Counted from the first letter of the stretch, positions 24,342 through 33,294 are shown. The stretch is DNA of 64,000 nucleotides from Nitrospira tepida (GCF_947241125.1 NZ_OX365700.1:186001-250000); one strand, 5' to 3'. A program made the numbers and translations. The notes: generated from the sequence alone by a model not told the origin.

Positions 24342-24374
24342 CCGTTCGTCCTGAGGCTCTCGAAGGATGAACGG
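24342..24374. repeat. REP-type palindrome (CCGTTCGTCCTGAG / GAAGGATGAACGG)
   Basis: Imperfect inverted repeat typical of widespread bacterial intergenic palindromes; its spurious translation is the familiar ILREPQDER. It lies between the methyltransferase gene and the R2 element. Confidence 0.7.
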
Positions 24375-24397
24375 AGGGTTTGTCCGGAGCCTGTTAG

Positions 24398-24678
24398 CCC
24401 ACATTATTCATGACGGTTCGTCGCATTGCACCCGTTGCATCGGGAAGAGCAACGGGTACCCGGCAGTCGCCAAGCGTTGGACCCATTGCAATGAAAAAGA
24501 GCAATGGGTACCCCCAAGCACAGCCGCGAAGGACTAAGGCGTACTTGAAACAGTACGTCGAGGGACTGAGCGGCGAGCACGCCCGCCTTTAGGCTCTGTC
24601 GCAGCGGCGAATCGGGGTGCCCATTGCTTGTCTGTTGCAATGGGCCTAAGCAACAGAAGCGTTCATGAATAATGCGGG
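24398..24678. repeat. Family R2 element, long copy
   Basis: This 281-bp element has inverted ends CCCACATTATTCATGACGG and GAAGCGTTCATGAATAATGC. Inside are further palindromes with CCCATTGCA/TGCAATGGG and the block CTTGAAACAGTACGTCGAGG shared with 14282-14407. No coding capacity is seen. The right end abuts the TAG stop of the GDPD gene. Confidence 0.8.
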
Positions 24679-25359
24679 CTAGAGGCGGTCGGGAAAATCG
24701 GAGATGATCCCGTCGATACCGGATCTCTTGAGCCGCTCAATGTCGGCCGGCTCGTTCACGGTATAGGCAAAGGCCGGCCAGCCGGCTTGGTGCAGGTCCT
24801 GGATCAAGTCTGGCGTGATGGTGTCATGCCGGAGGCCGACATGGGTGGCCCGGGATGGACGCACCGTGGCGACGATGCCATGTGGATCAGAGGGGAGATT
24901 GGAGAACAGCGCCATGGTTGCGGCCTGTCGGTCGAGCATGCGGATGTCGGCCAACTCGTCCAACAGGAACGAGGCGTAGAGCACAGGGCTGCCGAACCGG
25001 AGCCGTTGGACGACCTCGACGCAGTCCTGGGCGATCCGCGGTACTTTGAGTTCGAGCATCAGTCCGATGCGGCCGTTGGCGAGGCGCAGCGCATCTTCCA
25101 GCGAGGGAATGGAATTGCCGTGGCCGGCATCCAACGTCTTGAGGTCGCGAAAGGCCAGATGCTCCACGCGCCCCCTGCCGTTGGTGGTGCGGTCCACCCG
25201 CTCGTCATGGAGTAGGACCAAGACGCCGTCCAGCGTTCGGCGGAGATCGAATTCCGCGTAGTCGAGCCCGAGGCCGATCGCATATTGAAGCGAGGCCAAC
25301 GTATTTTCCGGGGCATGCCCGGCTGCGCCACGGTGGCCGATCTTGATGATCCGTTTCAT
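24679..25359 (-). CDS. Glycerophosphodiester phosphodiesterase
   Basis: The 226-residue enzyme hydrolyses glycerophosphodiesters to glycerol-3-phosphate and an alcohol. The GDPD signature KIGHRGAAGHAPENTLAS with catalytic His, the metal-site EFDLRRTLDGVLVLLHDERVDRTT split over about 36-60, and LMLELKV are all present. A cytoplasmic form: no signal peptide. Its stop codon is formed at the R2 element boundary. Confidence 0.93.
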   Translation of the reverse strand: MKRIIKIGHRGAAGHAPENTLASLQYAIGLGLDYAEFDLRRTLDGVLVLLHDERVDRTTNGRGRVEHLAFRDLKTLDAGHGNSIPSLEDALRLANGRIGLMLELKVPRIAQDCVEVVQRLRFGSPVLYASFLLDELADIRMLDRQAATMALFSNLPSDPHGIVATVRPSRATHVGLRHDTITPDLIQDLHQAGWPAFAYTVNEPADIERLKRSGIDGIISDFPDRL

Positions 25360-25452
25360 GGGTCCCTCCTCCTCATGCTACCAAGAAAGGCGGGGTCGCG
25401 GCGCAGGAGGGCTTCCATTCCTCCATCCGGTGGCCTACCATAGGCACCGCTC

Positions 25453-26451
25453 ATGGCCGAGAAGAAACCGAAGAAAGCCACAGCCACCGGCGGACGGCGG
25501 CGAAGAAAGCCGGCCGGCGCATCGGTCGGGTTGGCTGCGGCCGAGCTACAGGCTGCGGCTCCGCCCGGCGACGTGGTCTCGTTGCATCGGACGATCGAAG
25601 ATGACGGCGGGAAGGCATTGGCGACCTATCGCGAGCCGTACGGAGGCAAGTGGTTGGTGATGGCGGCGCTTCCGATCGACCTGGTCGCCGCCACGCCCTA
25701 CCAACGGAACCTGTCGGAAACCCATGTCCGGAAGCTGGAAACCGTTATCAGCAAACTCGGGCGGTTCCTCGACCCGATCATCGCCGTTCGCACCGGAAGC
25801 CATGAGGAGGGCGGGATCAAGTATTGGACGCCCAACGGCCACCATCGCCTCTCGGCGATGAAGACGCTGGGAGCCAAGAGCATTACGGCCATCGTGGTCC
25901 CAGAGCCGGCCGCCGCCTATCAGATTCTGGCGCTCAACACGGAGAAGGCCCACAACCTGCGCGAAAAGGCGCTGGAGGTCATCCGGATGTATCGAGAACT
26001 GGCCCGCCTCGATGATGCCTCCGAAGATACCTACGCCCTGGAGTTCGAGGAGCCGGCGTTCATCACCTTGGGGCTCTGCTACGAAGAACGGCCCCGATTC
26101 AGCGGAGGCGCGTACCATCCGGTGCTGAAGCGGGTGGATGAGTTTCTGACGAGACCGATGCATGCAGCGATGACGGTCCGGGAGCAGCGGGCCAAGACGG
26201 TGCTGGCACTCGACGACCTGGTGATCAAGCAGGTCGAGGCCTTGAAGGCGCGAGGCCTTACCAGTCCCTATTTGAAGAGTTTCGTCGTCGCGCGCGTGAA
26301 CCCGATTCGGTTCCGTCCGAAGGATGCGGCGCCGCCTGCGTTCGACGAGACGCTCCAGAAGATGATGCAGGCCGCGGAGAAATTCAATCCAGACAAGATC
26401 AAGACGGAAGATCTGGCAAAGTCGGGCGGCGTGCCCGATGAGGGGGAGTAG
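25453..26451 (+). CDS. ParB/Srx-domain protein
   Basis: The 332-residue protein has a basic, low-complexity N-terminus (KKPKKATATGGRRRRKPAG) and then a ParB N-terminal-type domain: LAATPYQRN-like LVAATPYQRNLSETHVRKL, the substrate loop ...WTPNGHHRLSAMKTLG (GxHR box) and a helical C-terminal half. The NGHHRL motif is the nucleotide-binding GxxRxxA-type box of ParB/Srx CTPases/NTPases. No ParA is adjacent, so chromosome partitioning is unlikely; a regulatory or conflict role is an inference. Confidence 0.75.
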   Translation: MAEKKPKKATATGGRRRRKPAGASVGLAAAELQAAAPPGDVVSLHRTIEDDGGKALATYREPYGGKWLVMAALPIDLVAATPYQRNLSETHVRKLETVISKLGRFLDPIIAVRTGSHEEGGIKYWTPNGHHRLSAMKTLGAKSITAIVVPEPAAAYQILALNTEKAHNLREKALEVIRMYRELARLDDASEDTYALEFEEPAFITLGLCYEERPRFSGGAYHPVLKRVDEFLTRPMHAAMTVREQRAKTVLALDDLVIKQVEALKARGLTSPYLKSFVVARVNPIRFRPKDAAPPAFDETLQKMMQAAEKFNPDKIKTEDLAKSGGVPDEGE

Positions 26452-26620
26452 ACTGAGTTCCGCGAAATACCAGTATTTCACCGCTGGCCCTTCCACAGGC
26501 TCACTAGATTCACCTACCCATATCCGCTAAACTACCCCCAAATCTCTGTATAGCAGGTCAATATTTCAGGAGCGGCCGGCGACTTCCAACGAGCCCACAC
26601 CTCGGCACCCAGGGCCTGCC

Positions 26621-27367
26621 ATGGCTCTTAAACTCACACAGAGTTTTCTCGTTCTTGTCTTGTGCACACTCTCCCCGTCTCTCTGGGCCGAATCAAACCT
26701 CGATTACCAGAATCGTGGTGACCACTTCGAAGGCATCAGGCCCAAGCCGGTCTCCGGCTATGACATCGAAGTCATCTCAGTCCTGGTCGATTATCAAGAG
26801 CCGGCCGATAGGCTTCCCGACCAACTTCGGGTCGCATTCTACCTCCAAGGTCAGGCTCCCGTTCATCTCACCGTCCGGGAACAGGATTACCGGCTGTTCT
26901 ATTGGCTCGATCGAGTGAAGCCGGTCAAGGATTGGCAGGTCAAGTCGGTCAATGAGTTCACCTGGGCCACAGGAACAGTGCTGCGGCAACTGGATCAGAA
27001 GCTCAACTTGTACGAGTTGGGCGTGCTGGTTCGGCTCAAGAAAGACACGCCGGCCTCGATCGAAGACATCGCGCCGGCCATCCTCTATCACGCCAGGCCG
27101 CCCGAGAAGATCGGGGGCTATCTCTTCACCATGAAGACCAACGGAGATGCGCGGCTCTCCTGCAAGGTCTATCGAGAAGGGGAACCGGCGGAGCTCATGA
27201 CGCAGACGTTTCGCCGCATTCCCGGCGGCCGTCCCTTTACCGTCCGGTGGGACGCGGGAAGCGCACAAGAAGGCCGGTATGCCCTGGTCTGCAAAGGCTA
27301 TTTTCTCGACACGAATCAGCCTCTGCAACAGACCGTGCGGTTTTTCCACAAGCCGACGGTAAAGTAG
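26621..27367 (+). CDS. Secreted protein of unknown function
   Basis: The 248-residue protein has a signal peptide (SFLVLVLCTLSPSLWAES) and a beta-rich body with LDRVKPVKDWQVKSVNEFTW and VRWDAGSAQEGRYALVCKGY near the C-terminus. No family is recognised. It ends 27 bp before the TIR gene on the same strand and probably belongs to that operon, giving an exported partner to the TIR/protease-like proteins. Confidence 0.6.
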   Translation: MALKLTQSFLVLVLCTLSPSLWAESNLDYQNRGDHFEGIRPKPVSGYDIEVISVLVDYQEPADRLPDQLRVAFYLQGQAPVHLTVREQDYRLFYWLDRVKPVKDWQVKSVNEFTWATGTVLRQLDQKLNLYELGVLVRLKKDTPASIEDIAPAILYHARPPEKIGGYLFTMKTNGDARLSCKVYREGEPAELMTQTFRRIPGGRPFTVRWDAGSAQEGRYALVCKGYFLDTNQPLQQTVRFFHKPTVK

Positions 27368-27394
27368 CCGGCGATCGATGCCTGATCACCCACC

Positions 27395-28942
27395 ATGAGC
27401 GATATCTTCATCAGTTATTCGAGCAAGGACCGTCCCTGGGTCGAACAGTTCGCCAAAACGCTGGGGACATATGGCTGGTCCGTCTGGTGGGATCGCAACA
27501 TCCCGACCGGCGGGTCGTTTCATGCGGTGATCAGACAGGAACTCAAAGCGGCCAAGTGCGCCATCATTGTGTGGTCGGAACAGTCCGTCGATTCCGAATG
27601 GGTTCAAGCGGAGGCCGGTGAGGCCAAGCGGCAAGAGAAATACCTCCCTATCAAGATCGACGAGAGTGAAATCCCGCTCGGCTTTACCCAGCGGACGTAC
27701 CAATCCCTTGTGAGTTGGGAAGCGGGCGCCGACCACCCCGGATTTTCGCAACTGCTCAAGGACATTGAGCGGCTTGTCAAAAGTCCACCACAGAAAATTG
27801 AAATCGGGTCCAAGCCATGGTGGGAGCGGGTTCACCCCCTCTGGCTCGTAAGCCCGCCGACTTTGTTGGCGACAATTGTCGTGATCGGGCTGATGTTATG
27901 GCCTCTTTCCGCGCGGGTCCAAGTCGAGTTGACGACGGAGCGTATGGAGTTCGAGGTTGGCGCGGCGTCTCAAGGCACGACGATTTTGGCGGGACTCGAC
28001 GTCCGATCGGTCGCAATAGAAAAATTCACCACAATTGCATTTGAGCCGCAAACTTTGGAAGTGGCGGATCCTGCGCAATATCGAGTCGAAACGGATGACT
28101 TCCCGCCATCGGCCTGGCGGGCGTTGCCCGCCGCGAGCGCCAAGGTCACGCTGGCAGCCAAGAATCACGCGCGGCATCCGAGGGTGACCGTGGAGGGACT
28201 CACCACCGCCGGGCAGGAAACCATCCATCTCGACCCTATACCGGTGGCACAAGGAACGCATGTCATGCTGGAAAGCCGCGGTGGAAAGAGTGAGGGGCTC
28301 ACGATCAAGGTCGCGGGGCAGGGGGCTATTACTCTGTCGCTGCACGAGCCCTTCAAATTGATCGCGGACCATGCGCAGGTGAGCGGTTTTGAGGATTCGC
28401 CGTTTCAACAGCATGACGAGCTGACGTATCGCATCACCCTGCCGGAGCGGGCATCCTGGATCGAGATCTCGGCACAGGGAGATGGTCCTGGAATTTCACC
28501 GACCTTCGCACCCAAACGCTCCGCAACTACTATTTTCGGTGCGATCCCGGTCACGACGCTGGACTTCACCAGACAGGACTCATCCGGTGGGCGGGTTAGC
28601 GCCCTGACCGGACAAGGCACGATCACGTTTCCAGATTATCCGCATCTAGGGAGTGTGCCTGTGAGCAAAGATGACGCGATAGGACTGGAAGGCCTCGACC
28701 GCTTCATGATTAAGGAGGTCAGCCTGAGCGCCCAACACCGTGGCATGCGCCTGTTCGGTGATGGCATGGCCAAGCAGATCCGCACGAAGACCGGGCAAAT
28801 TCCGATTCAGAGCCGTCGCCTGACCGCATTTGACGCCCTATGGCATGATGCCAGACTGGCTGTTCTCCTGAGTTTTGGTGCTGCTGTGTTCACGATGAGC
28901 CTTGGGGCCTATCGACTCTGGAGGGAGTTCAAACGCCGATGA
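27395..28942 (+). CDS. TIR-domain membrane protein
   Basis: The 515-residue protein starts with a TIR domain (DIFISYSSKDRPWVEQFAKT, then WWDRNIPTGG and SEQSVDSEWVQAEAGEA; Glu73 occupies the NADase glutamate position). A membrane segment at about 150-172 (LVSPPTLLATIVVIGLML) leads to a roughly 300-residue, beta-rich domain, and a second membrane segment is near 485-508 before a basic tail. TIR domains act as NAD-consuming effectors or signalling scaffolds in bacterial immunity. The stop overlaps the ATG of the next gene (ATGA), coupling it to the protease-like protein. Confidence 0.85.
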   Translation: MSDIFISYSSKDRPWVEQFAKTLGTYGWSVWWDRNIPTGGSFHAVIRQELKAAKCAIIVWSEQSVDSEWVQAEAGEAKRQEKYLPIKIDESEIPLGFTQRTYQSLVSWEAGADHPGFSQLLKDIERLVKSPPQKIEIGSKPWWERVHPLWLVSPPTLLATIVVIGLMLWPLSARVQVELTTERMEFEVGAASQGTTILAGLDVRSVAIEKFTTIAFEPQTLEVADPAQYRVETDDFPPSAWRALPAASAKVTLAAKNHARHPRVTVEGLTTAGQETIHLDPIPVAQGTHVMLESRGGKSEGLTIKVAGQGAITLSLHEPFKLIADHAQVSGFEDSPFQQHDELTYRITLPERASWIEISAQGDGPGISPTFAPKRSATTIFGAIPVTTLDFTRQDSSGGRVSALTGQGTITFPDYPHLGSVPVSKDDAIGLEGLDRFMIKEVSLSAQHRGMRLFGDGMAKQIRTKTGQIPIQSRRLTAFDALWHDARLAVLLSFGAAVFTMSLGAYRLWREFKRR

Positions 28943-29667
28943 TCCTGCCTTCATGGGTTAATTTGCTGATAGCGTTGGTCGCCTTGGTCCAAGTGGAATC
29001 CACGTATGCGCAGGACATCACCCGTCTCCAAGCGGGGGTGGTCAAGATCACGGCCAACCCACCGCAAGGAACTGGAAATGTCGGCACTGGATTCATCGTC
29101 TGGTTAGAAACCAATGCGGCCTATATTGTCACATCGGCCCACGTCGTCGCCGGGGACGCACAGCCAAGAGTGGAGTTCTTCACAAAGCGAAACATGCCAG
29201 TTACAGCTGAGGTACTCGGATTGGAGGGCGACGACGAGGTGAGAGGCTTGGCCTTGCTAGTGGTGAGAGGGCGGGAAAATCTACCGAAGGGACTCAGAAC
29301 GTTGCCATTTGCCGAAACCACGCGCTTTTCTGGGGGCGAAGACATCATCATGATTGGGTTTCCAGGCAATGCTGGGCCGTGGAATGTAGTTAAGGGGAAT
29401 ATCTCCTCCCGGCAAGATCGAGACCTGTACTATTCTCCGACCGTTGATTCCGGGCATTCCGGCGGACCGATCCTTCAGAATGGTAACGTATTGGGGCTGG
29501 TTGTCGTCGCAGGTCAGTCATCCGGCCGGGGGGTGGTAGCGAGGAGCGTCCATGATTTCGTGGAAGGATTTGGAATTACAGTTGAGGACCACGGTGAACC
29601 GGGAGCGCCGGAGTCGCCGCAGAAGGTCTTGGCATCTTTGAAGGTTCAGGAATTGGATTCAATCTGA
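28939..29667 (+). CDS. Trypsin-fold (S1C-like) exported protein 1, catalytic Asp replaced
   Basis: The 242-residue protein has a signal peptide ending TYAQ, then GFIVWLE...AYIVTSAHVVAGD with the catalytic His (68), and DSGHSGGPIL with the Ser (174). The position of the third triad residue, normally D in DLALL, is Gly103 in RGLALLVV. The fold is HtrA-like without a PDZ domain. The ATG overlaps the TIR stop, so both are made from one message. It may be an inactive or non-standard protease, or a binding module. Confidence 0.8.
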   Translation: MILPSWVNLLIALVALVQVESTYAQDITRLQAGVVKITANPPQGTGNVGTGFIVWLETNAAYIVTSAHVVAGDAQPRVEFFTKRNMPVTAEVLGLEGDDEVRGLALLVVRGRENLPKGLRTLPFAETTRFSGGEDIIMIGFPGNAGPWNVVKGNISSRQDRDLYYSPTVDSGHSGGPILQNGNVLGLVVVAGQSSGRGVVARSVHDFVEGFGITVEDHGEPGAPESPQKVLASLKVQELDSI

Positions 29668-29686
29668 GAAACGAATTTGACGTTGA

Positions 29687-30086
29687 TCAATCATGTGGAT
29701 ACGGAGAGTCGATATGCTGTTCTGCCCAGTGCCGAAGCGTATCGACTACTGTACGAAGCTGGCCACGGTTCACTGGTTCGACATCGAGGAAATCGTATCG
29801 AAAGGCTACGGCAAATGGATTGAGCTGATCGAGCACATCAACGTGGGGAGGCGTGAGTTGCAAGCGATCTTTTAGGAGATCGATGAGTTCCACCAAGTCG
29901 TGCGTTTTTCTGAATGGGATCGCTTTCCCAGCAAGAACGGCTTAAGACATTTTTCGATTGCTTTTGCGCGTGAAATCCGATCGCTTCGTCATGGCTATCG
30001 AAAATGTCGGAAAGCTGCCGGCAGGTCTTGATGTCACGATCGGCGAGGGCAAGATAACGGAGGGCCAGATCACGCGGTTGCTTCAT
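29687..30086 (-). pseudogene. HEPN-domain protein, broken by two frameshifts
   Basis: The reading frame starts at 30086 with MKQPRDLALRYLALADRDIK and HDEAIGFHAQK, then breaks. Two missing bases, at 29960/29961 and 29940/29941, would restore a continuous HEPN protein with EKCLKAVLAGKAIPF and the RNase-type motif RKTHDL, continuing in ELIDLLKDRLQL to the stop at 29687. Both lesions follow AAG, where a second G is expected. It is the toxin half of a HEPN-MNT pair; the start overlaps the MNT gene by 17 nt. Confidence 0.8.
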
Positions 30087-30390
30087 GCAACGCTTTGCCT
30101 TCTTTCAGCGCCCAGTACAGAATATGGCCCGGCAAATGGCCCCACTCTCTCAACTCCGCTTCGGAAGCGACGATGACATCTACAGGAATTCGCAATGGCC
30201 TTAGGATGTTTCGTAGACGAGCCATCTCGGAGCGCCTGTTCGGGACGGCTGATTCCACAACAAGGAAATCGACGTCTGAATCGTATCGCGCGTCACCGCG
30301 CGCGTAGGAACCGAACAGAATGATTTTCACCGGCCGAACCGCCTGCGCGAGAATGCGGACCGCTTGCTCTATTTGTTGCTGCGACACCAT
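30070..30390 (-). CDS. MNT-type nucleotidyltransferase (HEPN antitoxin)
   Basis: The 106-residue protein is a minimal nucleotidyltransferase with the signature ILFGSYARGDARYDSDVDFLVV (GSxARG and DxD split over about 25-46). In HEPN-MNT pairs this protein neutralises the HEPN RNase, in some cases by AMPylation. ATG at 30390 is used; the longer frame to 30441 has no ribosome site and would overlap the divergent gene. Its HEPN partner is frameshifted, leaving this antitoxin intact. Confidence 0.88.
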   Translation of the reverse strand: MVSQQQIEQAVRILAQAVRPVKIILFGSYARGDARYDSDVDFLVVESAVPNRRSEMARLRNILRPLRIPVDVIVASEAELREWGHLPGHILYWALKEGKALHEATA

Positions 30391-30420
30391 GGCCTGCTCC
30401 GAATCCGAGCCAATCGTAGC

Positions 30421-31554
30421 ATGAAAAGGGCCTGCTGGCATATTTGGAGGGAGCCTGAAGTAAGATCAGCCGGGAATCATATCCGTGAACGTTTTAGGAA
30501 AAAGCAGTCCTCAATCTTTCTTGATCCACCGTGGCTGTGGATTGCCCTCTTCTTCCTTCTGTTGTTGCTGCTCTTGGCAATTCTATCCCCTGGTTCGCTC
30601 TGGGCTCAGGACATCGCGCAGGTGAAAAAGGGCGTGGTAAAGATCACGGCGCAGGTGGAAGGCAAGAACCGGGTCGGGTCCGGCGTCGTCGTGAAGGTGG
30701 AAGAAGACCATGTCTACATCGTGACGGCCTCGCATGTCATCGAAGGAGACCAACACCCGAACGTCTTTTTCTTTTCTGCCCCGCACCGCCCCTTCCGCGC
30801 CCGCGTGCTGGGGCTGGAGGGAGGAAACCCGGCCGGGCTGGCCGCCCTGCTGGTCGAAGGGAAGATTCCCTCCGATCTCGTCGCCCTGAACCTCGACCAG
30901 ACGGCTGCCGTCAGCGGCGGCGAATCCATCACGTTGATCGGCTTCCCTCGGGTGGAAGGGTCCCCCTGGGCTGTGACGACCGGAACCCTCTCCGGCCGCC
31001 GGGGCAGCGCGCTTTCGTTTTCAGGCGCGGCCGACGAAGGCAACTCGGGCGGGCCGGTTCTGTTCCAGGGCAAGGTCGTGGGCATCGTGACGGAGGTGGG
31101 CGCCAAGTTTAATACCGCCGTGCCGGCCGTGGTGGCGCGCTTTGCCTTGGACGGATGGGGTGTGCGGCTCTCGGAAGAATTCGAACAGAAGCCGGCCGAC
31201 GTGGCACCCGAGGAACCGGAACCGGTCGCCACTCAGCCGACGGCGCGGCCGCTGGTGTCCGGCAAGTACCAGGGCCTCGGCTTCAGCATGTTGGGAGGCA
31301 TGGTCGGCCTGGAGGCCACTTATCAACAGAACGGCGACACCGTCACCGGTTCCTATGTCAACAACCAGGGCGATTTCGGACCGATGCAAGGCCGCGTGCA
31401 CGATAACGTCTTCGAGGGGCGGGCGGCGTCGCAGGTCTTCCAGGGCGTGTTTTGCGATTTCGTCTCGGAAGTCGGCGGCGGCGGTAAGACGATCCAGGGC
31501 TATCTGACGTGCAGTAATGGCAACTCTGGTTCTTTCGCGCTGGAGCGCCAGTAG
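30421..31554 (+). CDS. Trypsin-fold membrane-anchored protein 2 with C-terminal beta domain
   Basis: This 377-residue protein has a basic N-terminus, a membrane/signal segment (WIALFFLLLLLLLAILSP at about 40-57) and a trypsin-fold domain: VYIVTASHVIEGD (His105), EGNSGGPVLF (Ser209) and PAGLAALLV where Gly139 occupies the Asp position. After an acidic Pro-rich linker (EEPEPVATQP) follows a roughly 120-residue beta-rich domain with internal GxV/F repeats ending GSFALERQ. Closely similar to its neighbours at 28939 and 31698. The first ATG of the frame is 30421; no strong ribosome site is seen. Confidence 0.75.
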   Translation: MKRACWHIWREPEVRSAGNHIRERFRKKQSSIFLDPPWLWIALFFLLLLLLLAILSPGSLWAQDIAQVKKGVVKITAQVEGKNRVGSGVVVKVEEDHVYIVTASHVIEGDQHPNVFFFSAPHRPFRARVLGLEGGNPAGLAALLVEGKIPSDLVALNLDQTAAVSGGESITLIGFPRVEGSPWAVTTGTLSGRRGSALSFSGAADEGNSGGPVLFQGKVVGIVTEVGAKFNTAVPAVVARFALDGWGVRLSEEFEQKPADVAPEEPEPVATQPTARPLVSGKYQGLGFSMLGGMVGLEATYQQNGDTVTGSYVNNQGDFGPMQGRVHDNVFEGRAASQVFQGVFCDFVSEVGGGGKTIQGYLTCSNGNSGSFALERQ

Positions 31555-31633
31555 CGGAATGGTGCGCAACTCGGCCGGCTGGCTCTCCGTCTGGCTGGTG
31601 ATCGCGGCTGCCGAAACCTTTGTCATACATGAA

Positions 31634-31652
31634 ACGTCAGTCGTCAATCGAC
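31634..31652. repeat. TGACGNN heptad repeat (reverse orientation)
   Basis: CGTCAGTCGTCAATCG units form a short array between the second and third trypsin-fold genes; same family as at 4391 and 33006. Confidence 0.5.
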
Positions 31653-31697
31653 CAACGTTAAGATGAAACAGACACCGCGCCGGGGTGGGCTGGTGAG

Positions 31698-32939
31698 ATG
31701 ACGGCCTTTTTGAACATCCTGCGAGCGATTCTGGTTCTTGTTCTGTTCACCACCATCCTCTGGGCGCAGGATATCGAAGAAATTAAAAGCGGCGTGGTGA
31801 GAATCACCGCCCGGGTCGAAGGGCAGCAGCCGAAGGTCGGGAGCGGCTTCATCGTGCGTTTGGGCAAAGACGCCGCCTACATTGTTACGGCCGCTCACGT
31901 CATCGAAGGCGATCCCAATCCGCAGGTCACGTTCTTTCTGCAGTCCCAACAGAGCTTTACCGCCCGGGTCATCGGGGTTGAAAGCCAGAACCCCAAGGGT
32001 CTCGCCGCCTTGCTGGTTTCGGGTCCACTTCCGGATGGCCTCATCTCGCTGGCGCTCGATCAGACAAGGGAAATACAAGGCGGCGAACCGATCACCCTGA
32101 TCGGCTTTCCACGGACATTGGCGCCCTGGGCCGTTTCGACCGGCAATCTGAACGGCCTCAAGGGACCGGAGCTGTCCTTGCAGGCCTTGATCGAAGAGGG
32201 GCATTCGGGAAGCCCGGTGCTCCTCGGCGGAAAAGTCGTGGGAGTCGTGACCGATGCGCGAGACCGGATGGGCTATGCGGTTCCGGCGGCGATCCTCGAG
32301 GTGGCTTTGAGAGGCTGGCGGATCACGCCAGAGGGAACAGCGATGAGAGAAATCACGGGCAAAGACGGCGCCCCGATGGTGCTGATTCGAGGCGGCCGCC
32401 TCCCGACCAAGATCGTGGCGGTCTACGGTGGAGGGGAAGTCGAGGAGGTTGATGCCCCACCCGTCAATCTCTACGTCGCCGATGATTTTTATATCGATCG
32501 GGGTCTTGTGACGATCCAACGGTTCAGGCGGTTTCTGCAAAGCACCGGGCACCGCGTCACGGGGAGATATGGCGAGGAGCGAGACTGGCCCGGCGATCCA
32601 CACCAACCGGTGGATGGGGTGGGTTGGCACGACGCGGTGGCGTACTGTAAATGGGCTGGGAAGCGATTGCCCACGGAGGACGAGTGGGAAAAGGCGGCGC
32701 ATGATACGGAGGGCCGCATCCTTGATGCCAATGTGACGGAATGGACATCGAGTCCCTATCACGAGTCGAGGTTGTCCCCCGGCGAGGCAGACGACAAGAG
32801 CAGAAAAACGATTCGAGGGAGTTTGAGCGCGTTCCACGCCAAACCAAGGGAAGGATCGCAGGTTGATTATCAGGTCCGAAAGTATGCTTCTGCGGGTGGA
32901 GGGTTTGAAGGATTCCGCTGCGCCAAGGATGCGAAGTAG
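31698..32939 (+). CDS. Trypsin-fold protein 3 fused to a SUMF1/FGE-type domain
   Basis: The 413-residue protein has a signal peptide ([18 protein letters not shown]), then the trypsin-fold domain with [13 protein letters not shown] (His67), [11 protein letters not shown] (Gly101 at the Asp position) and [11 protein letters not shown] (Ser170). From about 215 to the end is a formylglycine-generating-enzyme-like domain: [43 protein letters not shown] and the terminal [15 protein letters not shown]1 domains often bind ligands or act in bacterial conflict proteins. The catalytic cysteine pair of true FGE is not evident. Confidence 0.85.
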   Translation: MTAFLNILRAILVLVLFTTILWAQDIEEIKSGVVRITARVEGQQPKVGSGFIVRLGKDAAYIVTAAHVIEGDPNPQVTFFLQSQQSFTARVIGVESQNPKGLAALLVSGPLPDGLISLALDQTREIQGGEPITLIGFPRTLAPWAVSTGNLNGLKGPELSLQALIEEGHSGSPVLLGGKVVGVVTDARDRMGYAVPAAILEVALRGWRITPEGTAMREITGKDGAPMVLIRGGRLPTKIVAVYGGGEVEEVDAPPVNLYVADDFYIDRGLVTIQRFRRFLQSTGHRVTGRYGEERDWPGDPHQPVDGVGWHDAVAYCKWAGKRLPTEDEWEKAAHDTEGRILDANVTEWTSSPYHESRLSPGEADDKSRKTIRGSLSAFHAKPREGSQVDYQVRKYASAGGGFEGFRCAKDAK

Positions 32940-33005
32940 CGATAGGGTGTTGGAAACGTCTGGTGGCCTGGTCCCTGTGCGGCAGGTAATCGCAGTGGCT
33001 CGACC

Positions 33006-33118
33006 TGTCGTCATACGCCAAGCGTCAGTCGTCATCCGTCAATCAAGCAACGATGAGGGGACCACGATGCAAAGACGCTCCGATCGTTTGATGAATGACG
33101 AGTGACAGATGACGGATG
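33006..33118. repeat. TGACGNN heptad repeats, two opposed arrays
   Basis: GCGTCAGTCGTCATCCGTCA at 33022-33041 faces GAATGACGAGTGACAGATGA at 33093-33112, giving an inverted pair around a short spacer. Units are 7 bp. The stretch 32940-33294 holds no gene. Confidence 0.6.
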
Positions 33119-33144
33119 TCCTTTTGTTTGCTGCTACCGTGCCC

Positions 33145-33173
33145 TTGCGATGATTCCCGCCTGGTGCTAGGCT
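33145..33173 (+). promoter_or_regulatory. Candidate sigma-70 promoter for the CBS gene
   Basis: TTGCGA at 33145-33150 and TAGGCT at 33168-33173 with a 17-bp spacer, about 120 bp before the CBS-domain gene. Confidence 0.3.
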
Positions 33174-33294
33174 TTCCCCCCTGAGGCTGCGCGGGGGCCT
33201 CCTCTTCAGCCTGCTCGACAATCCAAGCGGCCGCGGCGCGACCTCCTGTCCGGTCCGGTGTTCAGCAGTCGTGAGCCTGCGAAAGGAGGCTGCC

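Noticed and set aside
30421-30500. Idea that protein 2 starts at the TTG at 30364.
   Set aside because: That start would overlap the divergent MNT gene start and has no ribosome site; the first ATG is 30421.
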